A stretch of DNA of 64,000 nucleotides from Takakia lepidozioides. Taxonomy: Eukaryota > Streptophyta > Takakiopsida > Takakiales > Takakiaceae. Positions 20,759-30,500 of this stretch are shown piece by piece. The stretch spans positions 49,705,053 to 49,769,052 of the forward strand of contig CM060732.1 of the NCBI GenBank assembly GCA_030704615.1, read 5' to 3'. Under the pieces are notes generated by a model. It did not search any database. It was given only the letters and a program-made list of their open reading frames with translations, and was not told where the DNA came from. How positions within the stretch are numbered: position 1 is the first letter of the stretch; each line of letters starts with the position of its first letter. The position numbers and the translations under genes were made by a program.

Positions 20759-21954
20759 AGAGAGTGAGAGGAATGGAGGAAATCAGGGTGAAGAGCACCA
20801 CAATTCTGCAGAAACAAACGATTGATACCCCACATGCGATACAGATACTGAAGGAGCTGAGATTGCAAGGATTGCAAAGCAAAGATTGGACATTGCACCA
20901 TAGACAGTACATGTTACAATTCTTGCAGAACTTTGAGCCAAGGACAGGAGCAACAACGGTGAAGGGAGTTGAATTAGTAATTACTCCCCTATACCTCCAG
21001 CAATTGTTTCGATTGCCAGCAGGCCAGGTGCATGTGGAGGAGCACAGGGCAAGACTGCAAATAGGGGACTTATTCCAAGAAGGGAGTTTCTTTAAAACTC
21101 AGGGTTATGCTTGTACCAAGGCCGTGTACCCAGGGCTAAAGGAGGTAGGCCAAGTATTGAACGTTTTGTTTGCCATGAAATAGAACCAACAGTATTTGAG
21201 CAGATCCTTCACAGAGGAAATACTCAAAGCCCTGAGAGGAGAAGAGGTAGAATGAACGGATATAATGTACAACGCACTGGTAGAGGAGATGAAAAGATTA
21301 CAGGGTACTGCCGCAAAGTCTCCTACCATAGTGTCTGGCCCAATCATTGCTCAAATAATCTTGATTCTGGCATACTTGATGCTCGAGAAAGAAAGGAGAT
21401 GGGAGTGTTTGAGCCAGAAAACCACTGCAATGGAAGAGCAAGGCTCTTCACACAGTGAGGGTGGACTGGCAGGGCAACCCGAGAATAAGAGACAGAGGCG
21501 GGGAAAGACTGTAGTGGCGGATCCACTGGCTTCACGGAATCCGCATGATAATGTTCCCCAAGTTTTTGTGCAGGAAGGGGCACAGCAGCACAGAGAACTG
21601 CTATTACTGGAAGCAGGACCTTCAGAGAGGGAAGAGGAAGTTACTTCAGTATCACAGCCATCACAGCCAGAGGATCGGCTTATCACAAGGTTACCACAAG
21701 TTGTCCATGCAGTTCAACCAGAAATAATTGATTTAGAAAAAGAAGGGTTAGATATTCCCACTACAGAACAGGTGGTGGCAGAAATAGAGAAGGGGGACCT
21801 TCTCTATGAATATTCTGGTATGGTCAAGGACACAGTGATTCCGGAGGTGCAACGATTGTCCAAGGGAAACCCTGCGGCGCATATAATACAACACACCTGT
21901 GACGGAGGTACCACAGGTAGAATGCCAAGACACTGCAGCACCAGTGACGGATGA
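20755..21954 (+). pseudogene. Third ORF, N-terminal part, copy 2, broken
   Basis: Homologous to 16783-18030. The ATG at 20755 follows a TCTAGA word as in copy 1. A TAG at 21181-21183 replaces the CAG of copy 1, a TGA lies near 21253, a short region around 21350-21420 is shifted and restored, and a last frameshift near 21893 ends the frame at 21954. It keeps the Glu-rich linker and the QW-EWVRHHTV-type end. Confidence 0.65.
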
Positions 21955-22069
21955 AGTGGTTCAGGAAGAAAATCTGGTGGGGCAATGGCTTGAATGGTTC
22001 GTAAGGCATCACACTGTTGAGGATCAGGGAGAACAGTAGCAAGCTCACCATGATGACCCTCAACAGGCT

Positions 22070-22618
22070 ATGCTTATGAGTTCCATAAGCAGGACACTGA
22101 ATTTGTTGGGTACTTATGTCAAATCCCATGTTCCCACTACTCAATTGGCAGCTTTGAGGGAGGAACTCAGGCAAGAGTTTGAGGCTCGACTTGCCACAGA
22201 GTGTGCAAACAAGGTCGATGAAGAGGTCACTCTCAAAATGCAACAAAACTTGGAGAGTACAGAAGCGGCTTTGCAATTGGCCAAGGAACAATTGATTGAG
22301 GCAGGCCTCGCACAAGAACACTTGCACGAAGCACATAAGCAACACCTATACCAAATGCAGGTGAAGCATGAGGGCAAGCTGCAAGAAGTGAATGCACTAC
22401 ATACAGAGTTGCAGGCAGTACATGAGAGGATGACCATACAATGTGTTACACTCACAACAACACTCAACCCGTCACAGCCAACACAGCCGACACAGCCAGA
22501 CACAGTCAACACAGCTCGTCACAGCCAACACAGCCGACACAGCCCATCACAGCCCGTTACAGTTTCACACAGCCAATCACAGCTTGACACAGCTGTCACA
22601 ACCATAAGGAACGGATAG
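22070..22618 (+). pseudogene. Third ORF, coiled-coil segment, ending in minisatellite
   Basis: About 125 residues of heptad-rich helical sequence (EELRQEFEARL, QLAKEQLIEAG, HEGKLQEVNALHTEL) probably continue the third ORF of copy 2 after a stop near 22038. The frame then runs directly into CACAGCC-type repeats, where a recombination or deletion has removed the rest of the ORF, the polypurine tract and the start of the LTR. Confidence 0.5.
22476..22600 (+). repeat. CACAGCC-type minisatellite at the LTR C junction
   Basis: Units such as cacagccaa, cacagccga, cacagctcgt and cacagcccat with 9-10 bp spacing. It joins the third-ORF coiled coil to the middle of an LTR, which marks it as a recombination site. 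Confidence 0.75.
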
Positions 22619-23302
22619 CCGGACAGGGAACGACTGTGGGGAACAACACCTGCGAATGGAACATGTTAGTTCATGGACGACGGTTAGTGAGGGAAACAGT
22701 TAGAACAACGGGTAGGAAGATAAAGCTTGAAGCAAGGACTGAAGAGGGGATCATTATTGGAGCACTTCGGGGGGGGGAATCACTGCTGGAAGGACTGTGG
22801 AAGGAGTGGGAAGGAGCACTTCTTGGAGAGACTTCGGACATCACTGGGGAAAAGGAGGAGAGAGTGTATCTCTGAGCAGAAAGATGGAGAGCACGGAGTA
22901 GGAGGAGGATCTGTTGATGCTTAATGAATGCAGGCAGTAGAATTGTAATGTAGAGCAGATTAGAGACTCCATGGCTTCAGCCTGATACTTGATAGATATT
23001 AATCTGATACACACCTCATACTCACACTGTGTAGAGAGATCTGACTGAAGCTGTGGAATGAATTGATGAGTTGATGGAATCCGATAAATTGATGAAGCAA
23101 ACTACTTAATTACCAGCAGTAAGGTAACTAGCTAACATGAATGCGGGAAGGAAAACAAATAGGAAACACCCCCATGATACACTAGCTGTAGGTCATGACT
23201 GATTGTTCTGAGCGGGCTGAGTACTTAGAGATTTCCAACTCTTCTATCTTGGAGTTTCCGCCTCGAATAGCGAAGGGATGGGTGAGTAAAAGCCGCACGA
23301 CA
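22600..23302 (+). mobile_element. 5'-truncated LTR (copy C), second subfamily
   Basis: It aligns with LTR A/B from the minisatellite onward (gaacgactgtg, cacactgtgtagagaga, ctgagcgggctgagtactt, gaagggatgggtgagtaaaagcc) and ends CACGACA at 23302. It is clearly more diverged from A than A is from B. No TGTTAG start or polypurine tract precedes it. The next five bases, GCGGT, match four of five of the bases before LTR A. Confidence 0.7.
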
Positions 23303-23461
23303 GCGGTACCAATTACTCCAGAGCAGGTGGCCTCCTTGTACCTCCGAGCACCCCGTATACGTGGTGATGATGTTCAGCCAACCCTTGGACAAGATCAAGT
23401 CTGTGATGAAGACAATGATACATGTAGTGACCCAGACATAGATGAGGATGATGAAGATTAG
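23303..23461 (+). other. Open frame with acidic C-terminus, not recognised
   Basis: Directly after LTR C the frame encodes about 52 residues beginning AVPITPEQVASLYL and ending in a run of Asp/Glu (DPDIDEDDED) and a stop. It could be the 3' end of a host or transposon gene into which the element inserted. I do not recognise it. Confidence 0.25.
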
Positions 23462-23819
23462 ATATGCTAGATTTGTGCACTCCAGTCATAGACCATGCAT
23501 GATAGTTTAAGGTGGTAACACTCCCTTCGCATTCCCATTAAGATATCATGCTTGGACAGTGGATTTTATGATCAATTATGGAGTGTTTTCCTTTCAGCAC
23601 CCTTTATTCATTTGTTGTTGCAATTGGCTTTGGACCAACCCGTGCTGGTACCATTGCCATGGGTTCTGCCTGCAATGTTTTCTTGCCATGGATTCGGCAC
23701 ACGCCACGAAAGGCCATCCAGACCATCCTCTGGAAATGCTCCAATGTTGTTTCAAACATCTCCACATTGAAATGGATACAACACTGACATTAGATGAGTG
23801 AAAGTGAGACTAGACCTCC
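23462..23819. other. Spacer with repeats related to the eS1 pseudogene flanks
   Basis: Words such as aggccatcca-acc-tcctctggaaatgct and ccacatt-aatggat occur here, at 24140-24260 and at 30740-30850, so this is part of a locally amplified unit. No gene is supported. Confidence 0.4.
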
Positions 23820-24035
23820 AGCCAGCCGGCTTCCCACAATCATATTGAAGGGGATCTGTAGAGGATAGATAACGGCTGTTGCCTTCTCAATGTCTTTTCC
23901 AATCACCTCTGCAATGAACTGGGGTATAAGATCCTTCAAATCACAAGTTTGAGCATCACGCACAAGCCACTTACGGGGATTGAGTTTCCAATGCGAACCA
24001 TTGGTCTTTATTGATAGCATTGTTGTAAAATACAT
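23820..24035 (-). pseudogene. Ribosomal protein eS1 (S3a) fragment, copy 1
   Basis: eS1 is a 40S ribosomal subunit protein. The minus strand encodes DAQTCDLKDLIPQFIAEVIGKDIEKATAVIYPLQ, here quoted in parts: AQTCDLKDL, EVIGKDIEKA, IYPLQ. These are typical of the C-terminal third of eS1 (CDLKDLV..FIPE.IGKDIEKA..IYPLQ). The sequence downstream of IYPLQ has diverged and no other exons are adjacent, so it is a relic. Confidence 0.7.
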
Positions 24036-24535
24036 GGACCAACATGGTCATTTTCGGGAATGACATATAGTACGCTTCCATGTATTATGTAAGCATGCAA
24101 CTATGTACCAGTGACGTGGCTTGTTCGCCACTTAACCTGTTTGCCCATTCAACCATCTCCACATTTCCATGGATTTTGCATGCTGGATTGTGAGGCCATC
24201 CACACCGTCCTCTAGAAATGCTATCATGGGGTTTCAGCTATGTCCACATTTCCCTGGATTATGCCTGCACGAAACAAGGCCAACTGCATTCAGCACCCTC
24301 CACTTTATTATAGTATTGCAGCAACATTCAAAGCACTTCAATTTGTATCCATCGAGAACATCTAGGCTGGAAAAAGACATTGTTGCAGCAGAACTTAGGA
24401 AATTACTTCTCCCCTTCCACTACACACGTGAAATGAAAGAAGCCAACCAACAGCATACCAACCAAGAAAAGAGCCAATATATGCAGTGAAGGTCGACACT
24501 AAATGAAACTTATCCAACACTTACATTAGAGGAGA
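24036..24535. other. Spacer of the eS1 pseudogene repeat unit
   Basis: Homologous in direct orientation to about 30600-31190 (acatggaccaaca, gacatatagtac, ctatgtaccagtgacgtgg). Both are probably intron or 3' flank of the amplified eS1 unit. No coding region is seen. Confidence 0.5.
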
Positions 24536-24539
24536 GAAG

Positions 24540-24626
24540 CTAAGTTTTACCTCCATAAGCTTGCCCACATCAAATTTGGGAGCTTTCAGAATTTTTCTTT
24601 TCCGGTTGAATGAACTTGGCTACAAG
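24540..24626 (-). pseudogene. Ribosomal protein eS1 fragment, copy 2, part beyond the insertion
   Basis: The minus strand reads LVAKFI and, after a deletion, the ILKAPKFDVGKLME segment of eS1. The frame is interrupted. Its 5' continuation on the minus strand lies at 30501-30575, on the far side of the 5.9-kb inserted element. The bases GCTACAAG at 24619-24626 are duplicated at 30501-30508. Confidence 0.65.
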
Positions 24627-25125
24627 GAGATTAGCTATTTCATGAGCATGAGCGGCATGAGCGGCATGAGGGGAGTAGCAAGACAATCGGTTTTCATGAG
24701 CAGAAGTATAGATTTCGAAAATAAAAAAACATTATAAAACATTAATTTAATGCAAGAAAAAACAAATATATTATTCGGCACCTTGAAGGGAAAATTGTAG
24801 TTTTGAGAGTTGTGCTCATGATATTTCGTCTTCCGCTCATGCCAAATGGAAAATGGCGCCGAATTTCGCGGTAGGGTCCGTAACCAGAAAATCCGCGACG
24901 TATTTCGCAGTAATAGGTCTCTCTGGCGAAAAATGGTGCCGAATTCCGCGGCTATCGGTCCCCTCATGACAGTGGATCTCAGTTTGAATGGAATGTTGCC
25001 TCATTCCAGGAGTTTTGGGATGCATTTCATTACACTGCAAAAAAAAAGTCTGATACATGAACAATGCAATTGAAAATATCCATATGGAGGATTCCTTTTG
25101 CCCCATCAATGATTTCTGGGAATCC

Positions 25126-25650
25126 CTAAGGAGGAGTTTGTGCAGCTCGTTCACGCTCAACGCATCGGCTGTTGGCCTCTTCGAAGCAATGGCGTGTCCC
25201 GAAGGCCTTCGCAAGGGCCCGCAGGAGGGAACTCAAGAAGATATTACCGTCGACGTCTGCGGGAAGGCATGTAACCGATTCAGTGCGAACTTGCTGCAGT
25301 CCAGCCGGCCAGCTCCGAGCGGTGTCCCTCCATGTGAAGCCCTCGCAGAATTTCAAGATGGATGAACTGCGGGGTGCTCGTGCTGGGAATATGACTCCCT
25401 CGTCACTGACGTCCATTGAGGACTTCCTGATCTCCAGGACGATCTCGGAACTTCCATGACCTCGTCTGTGAGTCGGAACAGGTTGTGACAACCCGGTTCT
25501 CTCGTCTTCATTGATGGGTTCGGCTCTGGATTTACTTCGTTGCGGACTTCTCTCTTTGAGGTACCCCACACTCCGATCGCGGATTGTTTCATGGAAGGCG
25601 CCCAGGATAGAAGGTGCATTGGCGGGCAAATGAATGGGGGAACTCGTCAT
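25126..25650 (-). CDS. Unrecognised GC-rich ORF in the TIR element
   Basis: A 174-codon frame in a GC-rich part of the element, overlapped by open frames on the other strand, so it may be compositional. The surrounding 25.1-26.1 kb differs in base composition from the flanks and could be a captured host gene fragment. I see no known domain. Confidence 0.2.
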   Translation of the reverse strand: MTSSPIHLPANAPSILGAFHETIRDRSVGYLKERSPQRSKSRAEPINEDERTGLSQPVPTHRRGHGSSEIVLEIRKSSMDVSDEGVIFPARAPRSSSILKFCEGFTWRDTARSWPAGLQQVRTESVTCLPADVDGNIFLSSLLRALAKAFGTRHCFEEANSRCVERERAAQTPP

Positions 25651-26164
25651 TCCCTGCCATCGCCGAAATCATCGTGGAGCACAACAATACTCTCGACAAC
25701 AAACGCCGTTTGAGTCGTTCTTTTCCTCCTCAAAAAAACCCGACCCCGGTTTCACGTGGTATCGAACGCACAGATATTTCTCCATCACACGGCAGAATGT
25801 CCCCTCTGCACGGAAATGAAGCTCTATGCTCGTGAGGAGGGCAGTACACTGTAGCGCTCGGGTTTTCCGCCATGGGAGATGTGCACACAAGACAGCCAGG
25901 ATGGTATGCGGGCAGCTCCCTGGTAGAAGGGGGATGCAGCAAGGGAAGGAATGCAGTGCCGATTTGTCCGTGCGACGAAGCCTGATCCAAATCCAGGAGC
26001 CAACTATCTCAAAAATCCACAGTCAGAGTGTTAATGAACCTTGTCTCCGGAATGCGGCCCCTGGTCTTTGCGCAATAACTGCCAAACGGTATGCACGTCA
26101 GAAAGTGGGGGGCCCTCCGGATGATGTCGGCTGAAGGGGAGAAACCAGCACCGGGCCGTCACAT

Positions 26165-27265
26165 TACTACCCCCGGATGGAAATTCGGCACCGAATATCC
26201 AACAGGGGCCGCCCGGTTGAAGTCGCCTCGGGCAGAGAGGCCGGCACCCTGTCCGACAGAGAACATCCCCCGGATGGAAATTCAGAGCCGAATTTCCATC
26301 CGGGCCCCCCAAAGGAAGTCCTGTCGGGGGGTCAGGCGAAAACTAGCCGACATAAAAACCTCCCCGGATGGAAAAACGGCACCGAATTTCCATCCGGGGC
26401 CGTTCGGATGCACGTCAGCCCGGGGGGAGGAGCGGCCGCACCTGGCCGTCTCATTACAACCCCGGATGGAAAATTGGCACCGAATAAAAATCCAACGGGG
26501 ACGCCCGGATGAAGTCGCCTCGGCGGAGAGGCCGGCACCTGTCCGACAGAGAGCATCCCCGGATGGAAATTCGGCCGCCGAATTTCCGTCCGGGCCCCCC
26601 CAAAGGAAGTCCTGCGGGGGGTTAGGCCGAAAACTGGCTGACATAAAACCTCCCCGAATGGAAAAACAGCGCCGAATTTCCATCCTGGGCCGTTCGGATG
26701 CAGTCGGCTGGGGGGAGAGGTCGGCACCTGGCCGTCACATTACAACCCCTGTACGGAAATTCGGCACCGAATATCCAACAGGGGACCGCCGGATGAAGTC
26801 GCCTCGGGCGGAGAGGACGGCACTTGTCCGACAGAGAGCATCTCCCGGATGGAAATTCGGCGCCGAATTTCCATCCGCGCCCCCACAACGGAAGTCTTGT
26901 CGGGGGGTCAGGCCGAAAAGTGGCCGACAATAAAACCTCCCGGATGGAAAAACGGCGCCGAATTTCCATCCGGGCTGTTCGGATGCAGAGTCGGCTCGGG
27001 GGGAGAGGGTGGCACCTGGCTGTAAAATTACAACCCCGGACGGAAATTCGCCACCGAATTTCCAACAGAGGACGCCCGGATGAGTCGCTTCGGGCGGAGA
27101 GGCCGGCACCTGTCGACAGAGAGCATCCCCGAATGGAAATTCGGCGCCGAATTCCATTCGGGCCCCCCCAAAGGAAGTCGTGTCAGGGGTCTGGCTGAAA
27201 ACAGGCCGACATAAAAACCTCCCAAGGATGGAAAAACGGCGCCGAATTTCCATCCGGGGCCGTTC
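26165..27265. repeat. Palindrome array 1, higher-order unit about 288 bp
   Basis: Four units, each with three imperfect palindromes built on ggatggaaa-TTCGGCGCCGAA-tttccatcc. The version with ggatggaaaaacgg recurs near 26366, 26657, 26942 and 27229. Between palindromes are conserved spacers such as aagtcgcctcgg and ggcagagaggccggcac. Long apparent frames across the array are repeats of the same few words and are not taken as genes. Confidence 0.85.
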
Positions 27266-27394
27266 GGATTTCCCCCTAGCAGTCGAGAATTCCCTGAAAA
27301 CGTGTCTAAAAGTGGACTTCAGCCAAAAAAACTAAAGGTTTAGTGTCTTTTTAGACCAAAAAACCTAGCGGCCACGCTCAGAATTACCTGCAGG

Positions 27395-28255
27395 ATGGTA
27401 ATTCCATCCAGCAGCGATCCAAGGTACCTGCTAGATGGAAATTCGGCGCCGGATTTCCGTCCATCCGGGCTCCAAATTACTTGCAGGATGGAAATTCGGC
27501 ACCGGGATTTCCATCCATCCGCTCTCCGAATTACCTGCATGACGGAAATTCGGAGCTCCGAGTTACCTGCAGGATGGAAATTCGGCGCCGGATTCCATCA
27601 ATCCGCCCTCCGAATTACCTGCCTGACGGAAATTCGGCGCTCCGAGTTACCTATAGGATGGAAATTTGGCGTCGGATTTCCATCCGGCCGCGCTCCGACT
27701 TCTTGCTGGCGGATGGAAATCCGGCGCCGGATTCCATCCATCCGCTCTTCGAATTACCTGCATGACAGAAATTTGCAGCGCCGACTTACCTGGAGGATGG
27801 AAATCCGGCGTCGGATTTCCATCCATCCGCGCTCCGAATTACCTGCATGATGGAAATTTTGAGCGCCGACCTACCTGGCGGATGGAAATCTGGCGCCGGA
27901 TTTCCATCCATCCGCTCTTCGAATTACCGCATGACGGAAATTTTGCGTGCCGACTTAGCTGGCGGATGAAATCCGGCGCCGGATTCCATCCATCCGTCTT
28001 CGAATTACCTGCATGACGGAAATTTTTGCGCGCCGACTATTGGAGGATGGAAATCTGTCGTGGATTTCCATCCATCGTGCTCCGAATTACCTCGCATGAC
28101 GGAAATTTTGTACTGGCGGAGGGAAATCATGCGCCGGATTTCCATCCATCCGCTCACAAGTAACCTGCATGACAGAAATTTGCAGCGCCGACTTACCTGG
28201 AGGATGGAAATCCGGCGCCGGATTTCCATCCATCCGCTCTTCGAATATCCTGCAT
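27395..28255. repeat. Palindrome array 2, unit about 84 bp
   Basis: About ten units, each with the core ggatggaaatccGGCGCCggatttccatcc followed by atccg-ctc-tcgaattacctgcatgacgg-type spacer. The same core logic as array 1 is combined with a different spacer and a much shorter period. Confidence 0.85.
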
Positions 28256-28347
28256 GACTGGAAAAATGGCGCCGAATCTCCGATTTTGGTGCCAGTCAGA
28301 TCTGGGACTTAGCCATTTTCGGCCCCGAACTGGAAAAATGACGCCGG

Positions 28348-28386
<39 letters not shown>

Positions 28387-29660
28387 GCCATTTTCCATTT
28401 CGGGGCCGAGAACGGCTAAGTCCCAGATCTGACTGGCACCAAAATCGGAAATTCGGGCGCCATTTTTCCAGTTCAGGCCCGAAAATGGCTAAGTCCTATG
28501 GTGGCTGGAACCGCAACTGGAAATTCAGCACCATTTTTCCAGTTCCGCGCCCTATCAGATCTGGAAGTTAGCCATTTTCGGCCCCGAACTGGAAAAATGG
28601 CGCCATTTTTCCAGTTCGGGGCCGAAAATGGATAAGTCTCTAGGGTGGCTGGCACCAAAATCGGAAATTCGGCGCCATTTTTCCAGTTCCGGGCCCAGTC
28701 AGATCTGGGACTTAGCCATTTTCGGCCCCGCAATGGAAAAATGGCGCCGAAAAAAGAAAAAAAAAAAAAAAAAACGCCATTTTTCCAGTTCGGGGCAGAA
28801 AACGGCTAAGTCCCAGATCTGACTGGCACCAAAATCGGAAATTCGGGCGCCATTTTTCCAGTTCTGGGCCCAGTCAGATCTGGGACTTAGCCATTTTCGG
28901 CCCGAAATGGAAAAATGGTGTCATTTTTCCAGTTCAGGGCCCCGAAAATGGCTAAGTCCCTACGGTGGTGGAACCGCAACTGGAATTTCGGCACCATTTT
29001 TCCAGTTCCGCGCCCTATTAGATCTGGGAGTTAGCCATTTTCGGCCCCGAATTGGAAAAATGGTGCCATTTTTCCAATTCGGGCCCGAAAATGGCTAAGT
29101 CCCTAGGGTGGCTGGCACCAAAATCGGAAATTCGGCGCCATTTTTCCAGTTCCGGGCCCAGTCAGATCTGGGACTTAGCCATTTTCGGCCCCGAACTGGA
29201 AAAATGGCGTCGAAAAAAAAAAAAAAAAAAAAAAACGCCATTTTTCCAGTTCGGGCCCGAAAATGGCTAAGTCCTAGATCTGACTGGCACCAAAACCGGA
29301 AATTCGGCGCCATTTTTCCAGTTCTGCGCCCTGTCAGATCTGGGACTTAGCCATTTTTCGGCCCCGAACTGGAAAAATGGCGCAATTTTTTTGGGGCCGA
29401 AAATGGCTAAGTCCTTAGGGTGGCTGGCAGCAAAATCGGAAATTCGGCGCCATTTTTCCAGTTCCGGGCCCAGTCAGATCTGGGACTTAGCCATTTTCAG
29501 CCCCGAAATGGAAAAATGGCGTCATTTTTCCAGTTCAGGGCCCCGAAAATGGCTAAGTCCCTAGGGTGGCTGGAACCGCAACCGGAAATTCGGCGCCATT
29601 TTTCTAGTTCCGCGCCCAGTCAGTTCTGGGACAGCCATTTTGGGGCCCAACCTAGGAAAA
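28256..29660. repeat. Array 3: nested long hairpins, some with poly-A loops
   Basis: Alternating direct and inverted modules are built from ccagttcggggccgaaaatgg, ctaagtcccagatctgac, ggcaccaaaatcgg and ggcgccatttttcc words. Three hairpins have arms of roughly 80-100 bp around homopurine loops: 37 A at 28348-28384, an A-rich run near 28752-28774, and another near 29214-29235. Other modules meet without a loop, as in the 60-bp perfect palindrome at 28572-28631. Confidence 0.85.
28572..28631. repeat. 60-bp perfect palindrome
   Basis: The 30 bases 28572-28601 are the exact reverse complement of 28602-28631, centred on GGCGCC with no spacer. Such a sequence can extrude as a cruciform. It is one module of array 3. 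Confidence 0.95.
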
Positions 29661-29813
29661 TGGTGCCGAAAATGGTTTACGAGTGAGTGGTCGCATTGTA
29701 AGTTGCCTCCTGATTTTGTGAGGCACCTCCCCTCGCTCTTTTATTTCATTGAAAGACCGTTTCTGCTTCTGCTGGTATTGACATTCTTCAAGTGGATTTG
29801 TTCTTACTGTAGG

Positions 29814-30278
29814 ATGCCAAGTACCGTAGGAGGGACGTCTACACCGCAGTTCATGGGCAGGAGGAACGTGCATTTTTTTGCCCGGGGGGAATTCATGCCT
29901 AGTCCAGACAGGGACTACATCCTTCCTACTTATGTTGCCCGGCTTACTTCGGTGTCCATTAGGAGGTGTTCCGAACCTAGTCGTGTACAGCAGATTTTCA
30001 ACGAGGCAAGCCTCAAGAAAATGAAGATGAGGGAGGAGGCAGCAGCTATTAGAGCCCGTCAGGCTCGTAGATTTGTCTTGGATTCAGCTGAGGAAAGTGG
30101 GGGAGAAGATGTAGAAGATTCCAAGGAGGTGAGGTGGACAGTCCCCCAAGAGGACGAGATTTTTGAGAGGCATAGTGGAACTGATGCATCACAGAGCTCG
30201 GAGGATGAGGGGGATGAGGGGGATGAGGGGGATGAGGAAGAAGGTGGGGCAAGTTCCTCGGAGGGTGTAGGAGAGTAG
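29814..30278 (+). CDS. Hypothetical acidic protein inside the TIR element
   Basis: The ATG at 29814 lies one base after an acceptor-like ttgttcttactgtag. The 154-residue product has a basic N-terminal half (MGRRNVHFF, a KKMKMREEAAAIRARQARR helix) and a strongly acidic tail with DEGDEGDEGD and EEEGG. The stop at 30276-30278 is followed by AATAAA at 30342-30347. The gene sits just inside the right terminus. The layout resembles a terminal exon of a spliced gene, so an upstream exon may lie before the arrays. No family is recognised. Confidence 0.45.
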   Translation: MPSTVGGTSTPQFMGRRNVHFFARGEFMPSPDRDYILPTYVARLTSVSIRRCSEPSRVQQIFNEASLKKMKMREEAAAIRARQARRFVLDSAEESGGEDVEDSKEVRWTVPQEDEIFERHSGTDASQSSEDEGDEGDEGDEEEGGASSSEGVGE

Positions 30279-30500
30279 TGCCCATTCCGGCTATGACAGT
30301 TAGAACACACTTGTATAGACGTGGCTTGCCACAAAATTTGCAATAAAATGTTGCATTTCAAGTCCACTGGTGCCACATTCCAACTTCACATGACCCTATT
30401 TTCGTGCCTCCTAACCCTATTTCCGTGGACACACAATGGTCTGCTCATGTTTTTTTTTTTTTCCGCTCATGCTCATGCCGCTCATGAAATAGCAGCCCCC

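Larger units (their letters stand above)
14040..22020 (+). repeat. Tandem 4-kb duplication within the retroelement
   Basis: The block from RNase H (ttcatgttcactgtgatgc, 14040) to the end of the third-ORF linker (18030) is followed directly by a second version (18031-22020). Both are about 3.99 kb long and in the same order: RNase H, integrase, minisatellite, intermediate ORF, third ORF. RNase H and integrase parts are nearly identical, while the intermediate and third ORFs are clearly more diverged. That points to recombination between two subfamilies rather than a single recent duplication. Confidence 0.75.
24627..30500. mobile_element. 5.9-kb TIR transposon loaded with palindromic arrays
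   Basis: Both ends carry GCTATTTCATGAGC in inverted orientation (24633-24646 and its complement near 30480-30494), followed inward by CATGAGCGG-type repeats on each side. The element is flanked by a perfect 8-bp duplication, GCTACAAG (24619-24626 and 30501-30508). Two uninterrupted relatives of the target lie in the same window (near 23925 and 31365), so the insertion is well supported. An 8-bp duplication suggests hAT or Mutator-like mobility, but the terminal bases fit neither classically. No transposase is recognised inside. The interior holds a GC-rich segment, three palindrome arrays and one plausible small gene. Confidence 0.75.

Noticed and set aside
25172-25890. Several overlapping ORFs on both strands at 25.1-26.0 kb
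   Set aside because: GC-rich sequence keeps many frames open; none shows a known motif. Only one is listed, at low confidence.
27395-28255. CRISPR-like array
   Set aside because: Repeats and spacers are both repeated, the context is a plant nuclear genome, and no cas genes exist.
26091-28257. Long open frames across the palindrome arrays
   Set aside because: They consist of repeated MEIR/ISIHP-type words in several frames and both strands, which is a by-product of the repeat units.
24627-30500. Classical hAT element
   Set aside because: The 8-bp duplication fits, but the termini lack the usual CAGGG/TAGGG start and no hAT transposase is seen, so the superfamily is left open.
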